In this document: piece after piece, positions 31,807 to 39,524 of the stretch | Layout of the letters: every line of letters begins with the position of its first letter | Numbering within the stretch: position 1 is the stretch's first letter | From: Myxococcales bacterium | GTDB taxonomy: Bacteria > Myxococcota_A > Polyangia > Polyangiales > Polyangiaceae | NCBI GenBank assembly: GCA_016706225.1 | Contig: JADJKB010000003.1 | Location: 682,001-746,000, forward strand | DNA: 64,000 nucleotides | Reading direction: 5' to 3' | Position numbers and translations under genes: made by a program | The notes under the pieces: generated by a model | What the model was told of the DNA's origin: nothing | Databases searched by the model: none | Seen by the model: the letters and a program-made list of their open reading frames with translations, nothing else

Positions 31807-32804
31807 GCGCGGACCCCGCGAAAAAACTCCACCTGATCTGGCCCTGGATCCCGGCGTTCCGTGTGGTCGCCGAGACCGAACATCTGCCCACCGCCGCCTC
31901 GCGACTCCACGTCAGCGCGTCTGCGCTCTCCCGGAGTGTCAAGCTCGTAGAAGAGACCCTGGGGGAGGAGCTTTTTGTGCGCGGCTCGCGGCGCATCACG
32001 CTCAATGCCGCAGGTCAACGTCTGCTGGCGGCGATTCGCCGCAGCATGACCTCGCTGGAGCACGCCATGCACGGCGTTCTCGCCCGGGATTTCAGCGGTG
32101 ACTACCGGGTCGCCTCCCTGGGTGTCTTGACGGACTATTTCGTGTTGCCAGCGTTGCTCGAGCTGGAGAGCGAGAAGCCCGGCGTCGTACCGTGCATGAC
32201 CACACTGAAATCGAAGGAAGCCAACCAGCAGCTGGCCAATGGTCAGATCGAGGTTGCGTTTTACTACGATGCCACGTCAATGCCGGGCATCGAGTGCCGG
32301 CGCATTGGAACCCTGACCAACTCACTCTACTGCGGTAAGGGGCATCCGCTGTTCGAGGTCAAAGGCGTAACCCTCGAGGACCTCGCACCCCACGCCCAGA
32401 GCATCGCCGGCATCGGTGATCGTGGCACACCCATGGACGGTTGGCCGGTGGAGATCCCACGCAAGGTCTCGTTCCAGATCATGATGCTCTCGACCAACCA
32501 TCAGGTCGCGCTGTCGGGCCGCTTCGTGTGTGTGCTGCCGGACGTCGTTGCGCACGGCGACTTCCAGAGCGGGAGGTTGTGGCGCCTCGATCCGGCGCCC
32601 GTTCCCGACACGACCGTCTACGCTGCCTGCCGCGCGGAAGATGCCAGCGCAAGCTTCACCGCCGAGCTCATCGCGCGGGTGGAGCGTGCGCTCGATGCGG
32701 CGCCGCGCGCCGAGCGCCCAGCCACGCCAGGACCGGAGCCGCGAGCCCGACGTTCGTCAGCGGGGCGCGCAAAGTCCAAGGAAAAACCTCGGGCCAAACG
32801 CTGA
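31803..32804 (+). CDS. LysR-family transcriptional regulator
   Basis: 333 residues from GTG 31803, which overlaps the stop of the thioredoxin gene; the frame stays open upstream but is not needed. Residues 10-65 are the winged helix-turn-helix (HLPTAASRLHVSASALSRSVKLVEE and VRGSRRITLNAAGQRL are the recognition and wing parts, split at the SALSR turn). The remainder is a periplasmic-binding-protein-like sensor domain (ANQQLANGQIEVAFY, GDRGTPMDGWPVEI). The last 45 residues are basic and Pro-rich (RSSAGRAKSKEKPRAKR), unlike most LysR members. Coupled translation with the thioredoxin gene suggests redox-related control. Confidence 0.93.
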   Translation: MSADPAKKLHLIWPWIPAFRVVAETEHLPTAASRLHVSASALSRSVKLVEETLGEELFVRGSRRITLNAAGQRLLAAIRRSMTSLEHAMHGVLARDFSGDYRVASLGVLTDYFVLPALLELESEKPGVVPCMTTLKSKEANQQLANGQIEVAFYYDATSMPGIECRRIGTLTNSLYCGKGHPLFEVKGVTLEDLAPHAQSIAGIGDRGTPMDGWPVEIPRKVSFQIMMLSTNHQVALSGRFVCVLPDVVAHGDFQSGRLWRLDPAPVPDTTVYAACRAEDASASFTAELIARVERALDAAPRAERPATPGPEPRARRSSAGRAKSKEKPRAKR

Positions 32805-32829
32805 AAGCCGGCGACCGTTCGATTCCGCT

Positions 32830-32851
32830 GAATGATGACTTCGGATCATTC
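32830..32851. terminator. Terminator-like hairpin after the LysR gene
   Basis: GAATGAT / ATCATTC forms a 7-bp stem with an 8-base loop, 26 bases after the LysR stop, and is followed by TAATGG. It is a plausible but weak terminator. Confidence 0.4.
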
Positions 32852-32878
32852 TAATGGCCCGAGCGCCCGCAGATCCGC

Positions 32879-33688
32879 ATGCTGACGGACATGAAAGCCC
32901 CGCGCAGCACACCTCGGGTCCAGAACAAGATCACCCGCCGCAAGGCCCTCGGCACCTTCGCTTCCGGGGTGGTTGTCATCGGATGTGGCGGCGCGGGCGA
33001 CGCTGAGCCCACGGCAAGCGGGGGTGCGGGCGGGGCACCCGGCGGCAGCGGTGGGGCCGCCGGCGGCGGCGGCACGACCAACCTCGGCGGGACGAGCTCC
33101 GGCGGAGCGAGCGGCGGGGTAGCCGGTGGTGGAGCGGCGGGCAGCGGCGGTCTCGCAGGCAGCGGGGGCCTCAGCTGCAAACAAACGCCAACAGCCGGCT
33201 GCAAGGTCACCGACGACAACATCCTGGGCCCTTATTACAAAGCCGACGCGCCGTTCCGCGCCGACATCTCCGACGGCAAACCCGGGACGCTGCTCTGGGT
33301 GAGTGGAACCGTGTACGGCTGCGACTGCGTCACACCGCTCGCCGACGCAATCGTCGATGTATGGCAGGCGGACGACGCCGGGGTGTACGACGGCGTCGGC
33401 TTCGTCTTGCGCGGCCGCATGAAGACGGACGCCCAGGGACGTTACGAGCTCAAGACCATCTTGCCCGGCCTGTACCTGAACGGCAGCACGTATCGCCCGC
33501 GCCACATCCACTACAAGGTGAGCCATGCGGACGGAACGGCGCTGACCACCCAGCTCTACTTCGAGGGGGATCCCTGGATCGCCAGCGACCCCTTCGTGAA
33601 GGCCTCGTTGATCCGACCGCTCGTGGAAGAACCGGTGCCTGGTGGCGGCAAGCAGTACAAAGTCGGCTTCGACGTAGTCTTGGCGTGA
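32879..33688 (+). CDS. Intradiol ring-cleavage dioxygenase-like lipoprotein
   Basis: 269 residues from ATG 32879 (or ATG 32891). The N-terminus has KITRRKALGTFASGVVVIGCGG: an RR-containing n-region, hydrophobic stretch and lipobox (VVIGC), so Tat export is possible. After a Gly/Ser linker the body has DDNILGPYYK, the WQADDAGVYDG segment, LPGLYLNGS and RPRHIHYKV. In the intradiol family the two Tyr and two His of these segments bind the Fe(III). It is shorter than catechol dioxygenases and belongs to the secreted branch. It could act on aromatic compounds outside the cell; substrate unknown. Confidence 0.88.
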   Translation: MLTDMKAPRSTPRVQNKITRRKALGTFASGVVVIGCGGAGDAEPTASGGAGGAPGGSGGAAGGGGTTNLGGTSSGGASGGVAGGGAAGSGGLAGSGGLSCKQTPTAGCKVTDDNILGPYYKADAPFRADISDGKPGTLLWVSGTVYGCDCVTPLADAIVDVWQADDAGVYDGVGFVLRGRMKTDAQGRYELKTILPGLYLNGSTYRPRHIHYKVSHADGTALTTQLYFEGDPWIASDPFVKASLIRPLVEEPVPGGGKQYKVGFDVVLA

Positions 33689-33709
33689 GCCGGGGAGCCC
33701 GCGCGAGCG

Positions 33710-34825
33710 TCAGAGTCCCTGCGCCCGCAGGTATTCGACCAGCGCGACGTACAGCTCCTTGTGTTTGAAGCCGTTGCCAATGCCGGGCGAATCGCCGAAG
33801 AGCTGGCCAACTTCGTCCAGGTGATCGGCGGGCACACAGCCCAGGAACGTGCCCCACTTTGCGTCTTTCACCCGCACCAGACCGTCGTTGGCGTCCGGCT
33901 GCGCCAACCCCCCATCGAGGTAAGCCTCGGTGATCAACAGCAACGCGTCGATGGGGTCAGTCTGAAAATTGTATTTCTCGATGAACGGGACCTGGCTGTC
34001 GGGTTTGCAGTCCATCTCCGCCAGCTTGAAATCGCTGCGACCGGTGATTGACCAGTACCGAACCGAAGCGCGGTCCGTATAGGTCTGATTGAAGGCGGCG
34101 ATCCCGGATTTCGAGAACAGCTCGAGCGGCTTCCAGAGCGAGGTCTTCTTGCCCGTCGTGTCGTACAAAGCGTAGCCGATCTGTTTCACCAGCCAGTCGA
34201 TGAGCTTCTGAGAGCTGGAATCGGCGACCAGCCCGAGCAGGACGTCGGCCATGGGTGTGCCCTGATGGGGCGTTGCAATCGTCGTCACGCTCGCCACCAG
34301 GTCGGGGCGGTCGTGAGCCACGACGCGTGCATCCAACCCACCCTGTGAATGGCCGATCAGGTTGACCTTCGCGTGGCCGGTCTGGGCGAGGATCTTTTCG
34401 ATCTCCGCCTCCAGCTGCGCCCCGCGGAACGTCGAGTCGTTGAAAGGATCGACGGCAGGCGTGAACACGAGCGGCTCACCCTTGGCCGCAAGCTCGGCCC
34501 GCACCTGATAGAAGTAGGTGATCGCGTCGAGACCCGCGAACTTCTCGAAGCCGAAGAAGCCGTGGGCGAGCACCACGGGGTAGGGCGGTCCGAGCTTGGG
34601 GCTGGCGTCCACATCGGGGCCGGCGTCGAGCTGGCCGCCCACCGCCGAGTAACCGCCGGAGGCCAGGGTGCCACCACTACCGCCCGACGGTGCACCCCCG
34701 GAGCTGCTGCCACCACTGCCCGTGTAGCCCTCTTCCACCGAGTCACCCCCACCGCAGGCGCTGGCGGCGCTGAGCCCGGCGACCAGCGCCGCTGCGATTA
34801 CCGACACCCGGAAGGACCCGCGCAT
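33710..34825 (-). CDS. Secreted triacylglycerol lipase (lipase family I type)
   Basis: 371 residues from ATG 34825; a TTG three codons earlier is also possible. The signal peptide ends in a lipobox (AASACGGG), and a Gly/Ser linker follows. The alpha/beta hydrolase has the oxyanion-hole text VVLAHGFFGF, the nucleophile elbow GHSQGG near residue 158, a Gly-Ala-rich lid region and PADHLDEVGQLFG, in which the His is the catalytic one and Asp neighbours resemble the Ca2+ site of family I lipases. Such lipases normally need a foldase (LipB/Lif), which is not found next to it. It is divergent from the CarH-like regulator. Confidence 0.88.
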   Translation of the reverse strand: MRGSFRVSVIAAALVAGLSAASACGGGDSVEEGYTGSGGSSSGGAPSGGSGGTLASGGYSAVGGQLDAGPDVDASPKLGPPYPVVLAHGFFGFEKFAGLDAITYFYQVRAELAAKGEPLVFTPAVDPFNDSTFRGAQLEAEIEKILAQTGHAKVNLIGHSQGGLDARVVAHDRPDLVASVTTIATPHQGTPMADVLLGLVADSSSQKLIDWLVKQIGYALYDTTGKKTSLWKPLELFSKSGIAAFNQTYTDRASVRYWSITGRSDFKLAEMDCKPDSQVPFIEKYNFQTDPIDALLLITEAYLDGGLAQPDANDGLVRVKDAKWGTFLGCVPADHLDEVGQLFGDSPGIGNGFKHKELYVALVEYLRAQGL

Positions 34826-34904
34826 GCCCCCCAAGCATCACCGAGGGCGATTGCCCGGTCAAACCCGGCTTGACGGGTCGACCTGCGGAACTAAGCGGAG
34901 AGCC

Positions 34905-35834
34905 ATGGGTCAGCGCGGTGCGACCAACGGGGCGCGGTCGGGATACTCGATCCGGGTCGCCTCGCGTTTGACCGGCCTATCGTCGGACACGCTGCGCATG
35001 TGGGAGCGGCGCTACGGCTTCCCGAACCCGGAGCGCAATGCCGCGGGCGTGCGCATGTATTCTCAGGAGCATGTCGAGCGCCTGATGCTCGTCGCACGCA
35101 GCCTGAAGGCGGGCTACCGCGCCGGCGAGGTCGTCTCGCGCACCCACGACGAGCTGTCGGCGTTGCTCGCGTCGACGGCTACCACGGGACAAGACAGCGC
35201 ACCGGCCTCGTCCTCGATCGAAGCGCTGATAGGGTGCCTCGAGCGGGACGACGTTGCGTCGTTGCAAATCGAACTGCGCCAGCGCGCCAACCTGCTCGGC
35301 GCCCAGCGCTTCATCAAGGAAGTCTGTGCTCCACTGCTCGAGCGGGTCGGAGACGCCTGGGCTTCGCACAAGCTCGAGGTCCGACACGAGCACTTGCTCA
35401 GCCGCATGTTGTCGACGCAGCTGCGCGTGATGAGCTCGGCGTACGAAGGGGCGACGAGCGATCCCGTCGTGCTCCTGGCCACGTTGCCCGGTGAGCGGCA
35501 CGGACTGGGCCTCGACATGGCCGCGCTCTATTTGGCGTTGTCCGGCGCGACCCCCCGCGTGCTTGGCATCGACACTCCGGCGGACCAGATCGCTCAAGCG
35601 GCCCGCCACGCGAACGCGCGCGTCGTCGGCCTGAGCGTCTCTGCGAGCGCAGAGCTGGAGTCAGTGCGCGATGGCGTCGAGTGGATGTTTGGCGCCCTCT
35701 CGCCGGGAACCTGGATTTGGTTGGGCGGCAAACACTCGAAGAACGTCGCGCTGGAACATCCGCGACTCGAGCGGATCACACGCTTCGAAGACCTCGACCT
35801 GGCACTCGACAGAGTGGTCCGCGCGAGGGACTGA
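34905..35834 (+). CDS. CarH/LitR-type MerR regulator with B12-binding photosensor domain
   Basis: 309 residues from ATG 34905 (GCGGAG upstream). Residues 15-80 are a MerR winged helix with YSIRVASRLTGLS and LRMWERRYGFP, then an arm helix. Residues 110-175 are the four-helix cap, with W152 followed nine residues later by E162-H163 (AWASHKLEVRHEH), the Wx9EH motif that sets CarH-type light sensors apart. Residues 180-300 are the B12-binding Rossmann domain with ERHGLG (ExHxxG; H199 the expected cobalt ligand) and LSVSASAELESVRDGV. Known CarH proteins hold DNA with adenosylcobalamin in the dark and release it in light. It probably controls the divergent lipase or its own gene. Confidence 0.9.
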   Translation: MGQRGATNGARSGYSIRVASRLTGLSSDTLRMWERRYGFPNPERNAAGVRMYSQEHVERLMLVARSLKAGYRAGEVVSRTHDELSALLASTATTGQDSAPASSSIEALIGCLERDDVASLQIELRQRANLLGAQRFIKEVCAPLLERVGDAWASHKLEVRHEHLLSRMLSTQLRVMSSAYEGATSDPVVLLATLPGERHGLGLDMAALYLALSGATPRVLGIDTPADQIAQAARHANARVVGLSVSASAELESVRDGVEWMFGALSPGTWIWLGGKHSKNVALEHPRLERITRFEDLDLALDRVVRARD

Positions 35835-35877
35835 GTCGCGCTCAGCCGCCCTTCCCTCGTACGAGTGCTCCGTTGAA

Positions 35878-37068
35878 TCAACCAGCGAGCGCCGCGCGGG
35901 CGCCGATCTCGAACGCGAAATCCAAGGGCAAACTCCCCTCCGCTCGCTCAGGCCGCCCACCCCCTCGACCGCCGGCCGCCCGTGCGAGTCGTTTGACGAA
36001 TGCGCCGCAATCGAAGCGGCTGTGCGCGCCGCGAGCCACGAACAGCGGCATGGAATCGTGCTCCGACCCCGCGAGAATCGCGACCGCGTCCGGGCGCTCC
36101 GTGATGCGCGCCGCGATACTGGCGAGCAGCGCGCGGTTGGCGCCGTCGACTCGCGCAATCAGCTCCGGGGCAAGCGTCGCAGCCGCCTGAGCTGCCAGCT
36201 CCCGAGCGCAGCGTTCGGCGAGCGACGCACGCATCCTGCCCAGATCGTCTCGGGCCCCATCCAGCTCCCGGCGAAGTTTTTCGATGGCGCCTCCGACGTC
36301 GAGCGGGCCACAGGTGAAGCTCTTGCCAAGCGCGCGTAACGTGAGCGACTCGTTCACCAGTAGTTCTCGGGCAGGTGAGCCGGCCACGAACGTCACACGG
36401 GTGCCGCCCTTGTAGCGCTCGGTGCTGACGACCCGCAAGAGACCGATCTGGGCGGTGTGTGTGCAGTGAGTGCCGCCACAAGGCGTGAAGTCGAAGTCGC
36501 CGATGGAAACGATCCGGATCAGCTCTTCGACCTTCGGCGCCCGGCGGAGCGGCAACGCGGCGAGCTCGTCCCGAGTGGGGAAAAAACCGCGCACCGGCAG
36601 ATCGTCGTCGACGATGGCCGTTGCCAGGCTCTCCGCCCGTTCGAGCTCGGCATCCGGGAGCTCTGCGCGATTGACGTCGATGGTGCAGGCGCTCTCACCC
36701 AGGCGGGCCGACAGGGTCTCTGCGCCAGCCACCTCCAAGAGCGCGCGCGACAGCACATGCTGCGCGGTGTGCTCTGCCATGTGACGCCGGCGCCGTCCGC
36801 GGTCGACCGTGCCCTGCACCTTCGCCCCGATGTCCGGCAGCGCACCAGCGAGCACGTGATGAATCACGCCCAACTCGTCGACCTGCACGTCCACGACTGG
36901 GTGCCCCGCGAGCGAGCCGCCATCCGGCAGCTGACCGCCACCCTCCGGATAAAAAGCGCTGCGATCGAGGATCAGCGACGGGCGATGCTCGTGGCTGCCG
37001 TGCGCCACGACCGTTGCTTCGAACTCGAGAGCCAGCGGGTCTTCGAAGTAGAGCCGTGCAGTGGGCAT
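35878..37068 (-). CDS. AlaX-type alanyl-tRNA editing protein with DHHA1 domain
   Basis: 396 residues from ATG 37068; a GTG two codons earlier is possible. The editing domain resembles the second half of AlaRS: RSAFYPEGGGQLPDGG, the zinc-binding HMAEHTAQHVL (HxxxH near residue 100) and FTPCGGTHCTHTAQIG (CxxxH near 195). A C-terminal DHHA1-like region (residues 270-396) with a coiled-coil lead-in completes the AlaX-L form. It would hydrolyse mischarged tRNA(Ala), such as Ser- or Gly-tRNA(Ala), in the cytoplasm. Divergent from a lipoprotein gene and convergent with the CarH-like gene. Confidence 0.9.
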   Translation of the reverse strand: MPTARLYFEDPLALEFEATVVAHGSHEHRPSLILDRSAFYPEGGGQLPDGGSLAGHPVVDVQVDELGVIHHVLAGALPDIGAKVQGTVDRGRRRRHMAEHTAQHVLSRALLEVAGAETLSARLGESACTIDVNRAELPDAELERAESLATAIVDDDLPVRGFFPTRDELAALPLRRAPKVEELIRIVSIGDFDFTPCGGTHCTHTAQIGLLRVVSTERYKGGTRVTFVAGSPARELLVNESLTLRALGKSFTCGPLDVGGAIEKLRRELDGARDDLGRMRASLAERCARELAAQAAATLAPELIARVDGANRALLASIAARITERPDAVAILAGSEHDSMPLFVARGAHSRFDCGAFVKRLARAAGGRGGGRPERAEGSLPLDFAFEIGARAALAG

Positions 37069-37179
37069 GTGCACGGGGACTATACGACCTGCGCACTCCT
37101 GTTGCCCGCTCGGAACGCCGGGCCGAGCACTGCAAAACCGACCGCGGCGCGCTTGCGCTTCTCGGGATAGACTCGGGGC

Positions 37180-38145
37180 ATGGTGCGGAGGACGTTGTCG
37201 CTCGGTTGGTTCAGTGGCGCTGCGCTCTCGGCCGCGGTCGGCGTCAGCGCCTGCGGCTCCGGCGAGGACGCGGCGAAATCGGCCAGCGGCGGCGCCGCCG
37301 GGGCGAGCGGCGGCGCGGCAGGAGGTGGAGGGGCAACCTCTGGCGGCGGGACCAGCGCGACCGGCGGTGGCCCGGCGGGCGGTGGAACCGCTGGCAGCTC
37401 GGGTTCGGCCGGCTCGGACGGCGGCGCGGACGCAGACGCGGGCTTCGTCGACGGCGACGGCGACGGCCTCGACGACAACACCGAGCTCGCCGTCGCCCAA
37501 GCCTACTTTCCCTTCTACTCCATCGCGCCCGACGACAAGTGTCCGCGGAGCGGCGTGCTCTTCCGCGCAACTCCCCACCCGGCGGACAAGACCAAGATCG
37601 CAATTTGGTACATCGTGCTCTACGAGAACGACTGCGGCGCAACCGGTCACGTCGGGGACGACGAAGGTTTCGGCGCCGTCATCGATCCGAAGCTCCCGAC
37701 CCCTGCTGGGATCCTGGCGCTGCGCGCGATCTCACACCAGGGCACACTGTGCGAAAAAACGACGACCTGCGGCAGCCTCCCGGGCTGCAGCCCGTGCAAG
37801 ACCGCAGACAAGAGCGGGCAGGCTTTTCCGGTGGTCTTTGCCAGCGTCAACAAACATGGCGGCTACACCGACGAGGGCACCTGCGACGCAAACTTCATCT
37901 GTGACTTCGGCGGTTGCACTCTGAACCCGAGCCCTGCCACCCAACCCTTCGCCAACGCCGGCGAACCGGGCGCACCGCTCACCAACGACCTGACCGCCAA
38001 CGGCTTCGTCACCACGGCAAACGGCTGGACGGAGCCGAGTCTGATGGGGTTCGATCCATGGGCCAACAAGGACTTCGGCAGCGCCGGCAACGTCACCGAC
38101 GACCTGGGTGACACGGCGTTTCTCATCGCGCCTTCGGGCTGCTGA
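37180..38145 (+). CDS. Gly-linker lipoprotein with Ca2+-like DxD loop, function unknown
   Basis: 321 residues from ATG 37180. The lipobox is GVSACGSG. A Gly/Ala/Ser linker of about 60 residues runs to DGDGDGLDDNTELAVAQAYF, split as DGDGDGLDD and ELAVAQAYF, an Asp-rich loop like those of thrombospondin type-3 repeats. The body has VLFRATPHPADKTK, IAIWYIVLYENDCG and GHVGDDEGFGAV, several paired Cys (CSPC, CDANFICDFGGC) and ends FLIAPSGC. The pattern is close to a family of myxobacterial surface proteins with an 'xxGHxGDxExF' core, but I cannot name the function. Confidence 0.75.
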   Translation: MVRRTLSLGWFSGAALSAAVGVSACGSGEDAAKSASGGAAGASGGAAGGGGATSGGGTSATGGGPAGGGTAGSSGSAGSDGGADADAGFVDGDGDGLDDNTELAVAQAYFPFYSIAPDDKCPRSGVLFRATPHPADKTKIAIWYIVLYENDCGATGHVGDDEGFGAVIDPKLPTPAGILALRAISHQGTLCEKTTTCGSLPGCSPCKTADKSGQAFPVVFASVNKHGGYTDEGTCDANFICDFGGCTLNPSPATQPFANAGEPGAPLTNDLTANGFVTTANGWTEPSLMGFDPWANKDFGSAGNVTDDLGDTAFLIAPSGC

Positions 38146-38155
38146 GGCGTGCGGC

Positions 38156-39484
38156 ATGCGTGTTGTGTGTTTCGACGGGCTGCCTGGACCGACCCACGGC
38201 CATGCGGGGCTGTCCGCAGGAAATCTGGCCGCGACGCGCCACGCTGGTGAACCGGGTAATCCCAGAGCGGCAGCCCTCCAGAGCCTCGCGAAGATGCGCC
38301 TGCTGTCGAGCTTGGGTGCGGCGCAAGCCATCTTGCCGCCGCAGCCACGCCCGGATCTCTTCACCCTGCGGCGCCTTGGTTATTCGGGGTCGGACGCGGA
38401 GGTGATCCGGGACGCTTGCGGCACCGACGACGGCGCACTGCTTCGAACCGTCTCGAGCGCATCGGCCATGTGGACCGCCAACGCGGCGACCGTCGCGCCT
38501 TCGTGTGACACCGCGGACGGGCGAGTGCACCTGACGGTCGCGAACCTCTCGAGCATGTTTCACCGCAGCATCGAGGCCCACACTACGCTCGCGATCCTGC
38601 GGCGCATCTTCTCGGACCCGCGATTCGTCGTGCACGAACCGCTCCCAGGCAGCGATCTGTTCTCGGACGAGGGCGCAGCCAATCACATCCGCCTTCAGAC
38701 CTCCCGCGGCGCCGTTCACCTGTTTGCGTGGGGCCGAGCCGTGCTCGAAGCCGCCGTCGGGCCGAGCGTGCACCCCGCGCGGCAGACCCGTGAAGCCAGC
38801 TCGGCCCTCGCGCGTCTGCACGGCATCACTGGCGATCGTGCCTTGTTTCCGCAGCAAGACCCATTCGGCATCGACGCGGGCGCCTTTCACACCGACGTGC
38901 TGGCTTTGGGTCTTGGACGCTTCCTAATGCTGCACGAACGCGCGTTCCTCGATGTCGAGCGCGTCATCGAGACGCTGCGGGAGAAGCTGGGCGGCGAGCT
39001 CGTCGTCTCACTCGCCCGCGAGAGCGAGATACCCCTCGCCGACGCGGTGAGCCTGTATCCCTTCAACAGCGAGCTGGTCGAGCTGGATGACGGGCGGCTC
39101 GCCCTGGTCGCGCCGAGCGAAGCGGAGCAGCCGGGACCGGTGCGACGTTTCCTCGATCGTGTGGTGGCGGAGCCCACGCCGGTGGACCAGCTGCACTTCG
39201 TCGATGTCAGCTCCTCGATGAAAAACGGCGGCGGACCCGCGTGTCTGCGCCTCGCCGTTTCGCTGACTGAAGCGGAGCGTGTGTCGCTCTCGGGGCGTGT
39301 GCTCTTCGACGCGGCGCTGGACCGGGAGCTCGTGCGCTGGGTCGAGAAACACTACCGCGACCAGCTCACCCTCGACGACCTCCGGGATCCTGCACTTCAC
39401 CAGGAAGGACTGACCGCGCTCGACGAGCTCACGCAGATCCTCGAGCTGGGCTCGATCTACGAGTTCCAGTCGGACGCCACGTAG
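38156..39484 (+). CDS. astB: N-succinylarginine dihydrolase
   Basis: 442 residues from ATG 38156. The start MRVVCFDGLPGPTHGHAG, the middle NLSSMFHRSIEAHTT and the acid segment LFSDEGAANH are characteristic of AstB, as is the nucleophile text NGGGPACLRL (Cys near 362; the E. coli enzyme uses Cys365). The family's Glu (SDEGAANH, near 171) and His (FHTDVLALG, near 244) are present. AstB hydrolyses N2-succinylarginine to N2-succinylornithine, CO2 and two NH3 in the arginine succinyltransferase pathway. No other ast gene is nearby, so the pathway is dispersed or the gene stands alone. Confidence 0.93.
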   Translation: MRVVCFDGLPGPTHGHAGLSAGNLAATRHAGEPGNPRAAALQSLAKMRLLSSLGAAQAILPPQPRPDLFTLRRLGYSGSDAEVIRDACGTDDGALLRTVSSASAMWTANAATVAPSCDTADGRVHLTVANLSSMFHRSIEAHTTLAILRRIFSDPRFVVHEPLPGSDLFSDEGAANHIRLQTSRGAVHLFAWGRAVLEAAVGPSVHPARQTREASSALARLHGITGDRALFPQQDPFGIDAGAFHTDVLALGLGRFLMLHERAFLDVERVIETLREKLGGELVVSLARESEIPLADAVSLYPFNSELVELDDGRLALVAPSEAEQPGPVRRFLDRVVAEPTPVDQLHFVDVSSSMKNGGGPACLRLAVSLTEAERVSLSGRVLFDAALDRELVRWVEKHYRDQLTLDDLRDPALHQEGLTALDELTQILELGSIYEFQSDAT

Positions 39485-39490
39485 GTCATC

Positions 39491-39524
39491 GACTGAGCGA
39501 CGTTCACCTTGGTCTCGCTCAGTC
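39491..39524. terminator. Bidirectional terminator between astB and the kinase gene
   Basis: A perfect 10-bp inverted repeat, GACTGAGCGA / TCGCTCAGTC (39491-39500 and 39515-39524, 14-base loop), lies between the convergent ends of astB and the kinase gene and overlaps the latter's stop. Confidence 0.6.
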
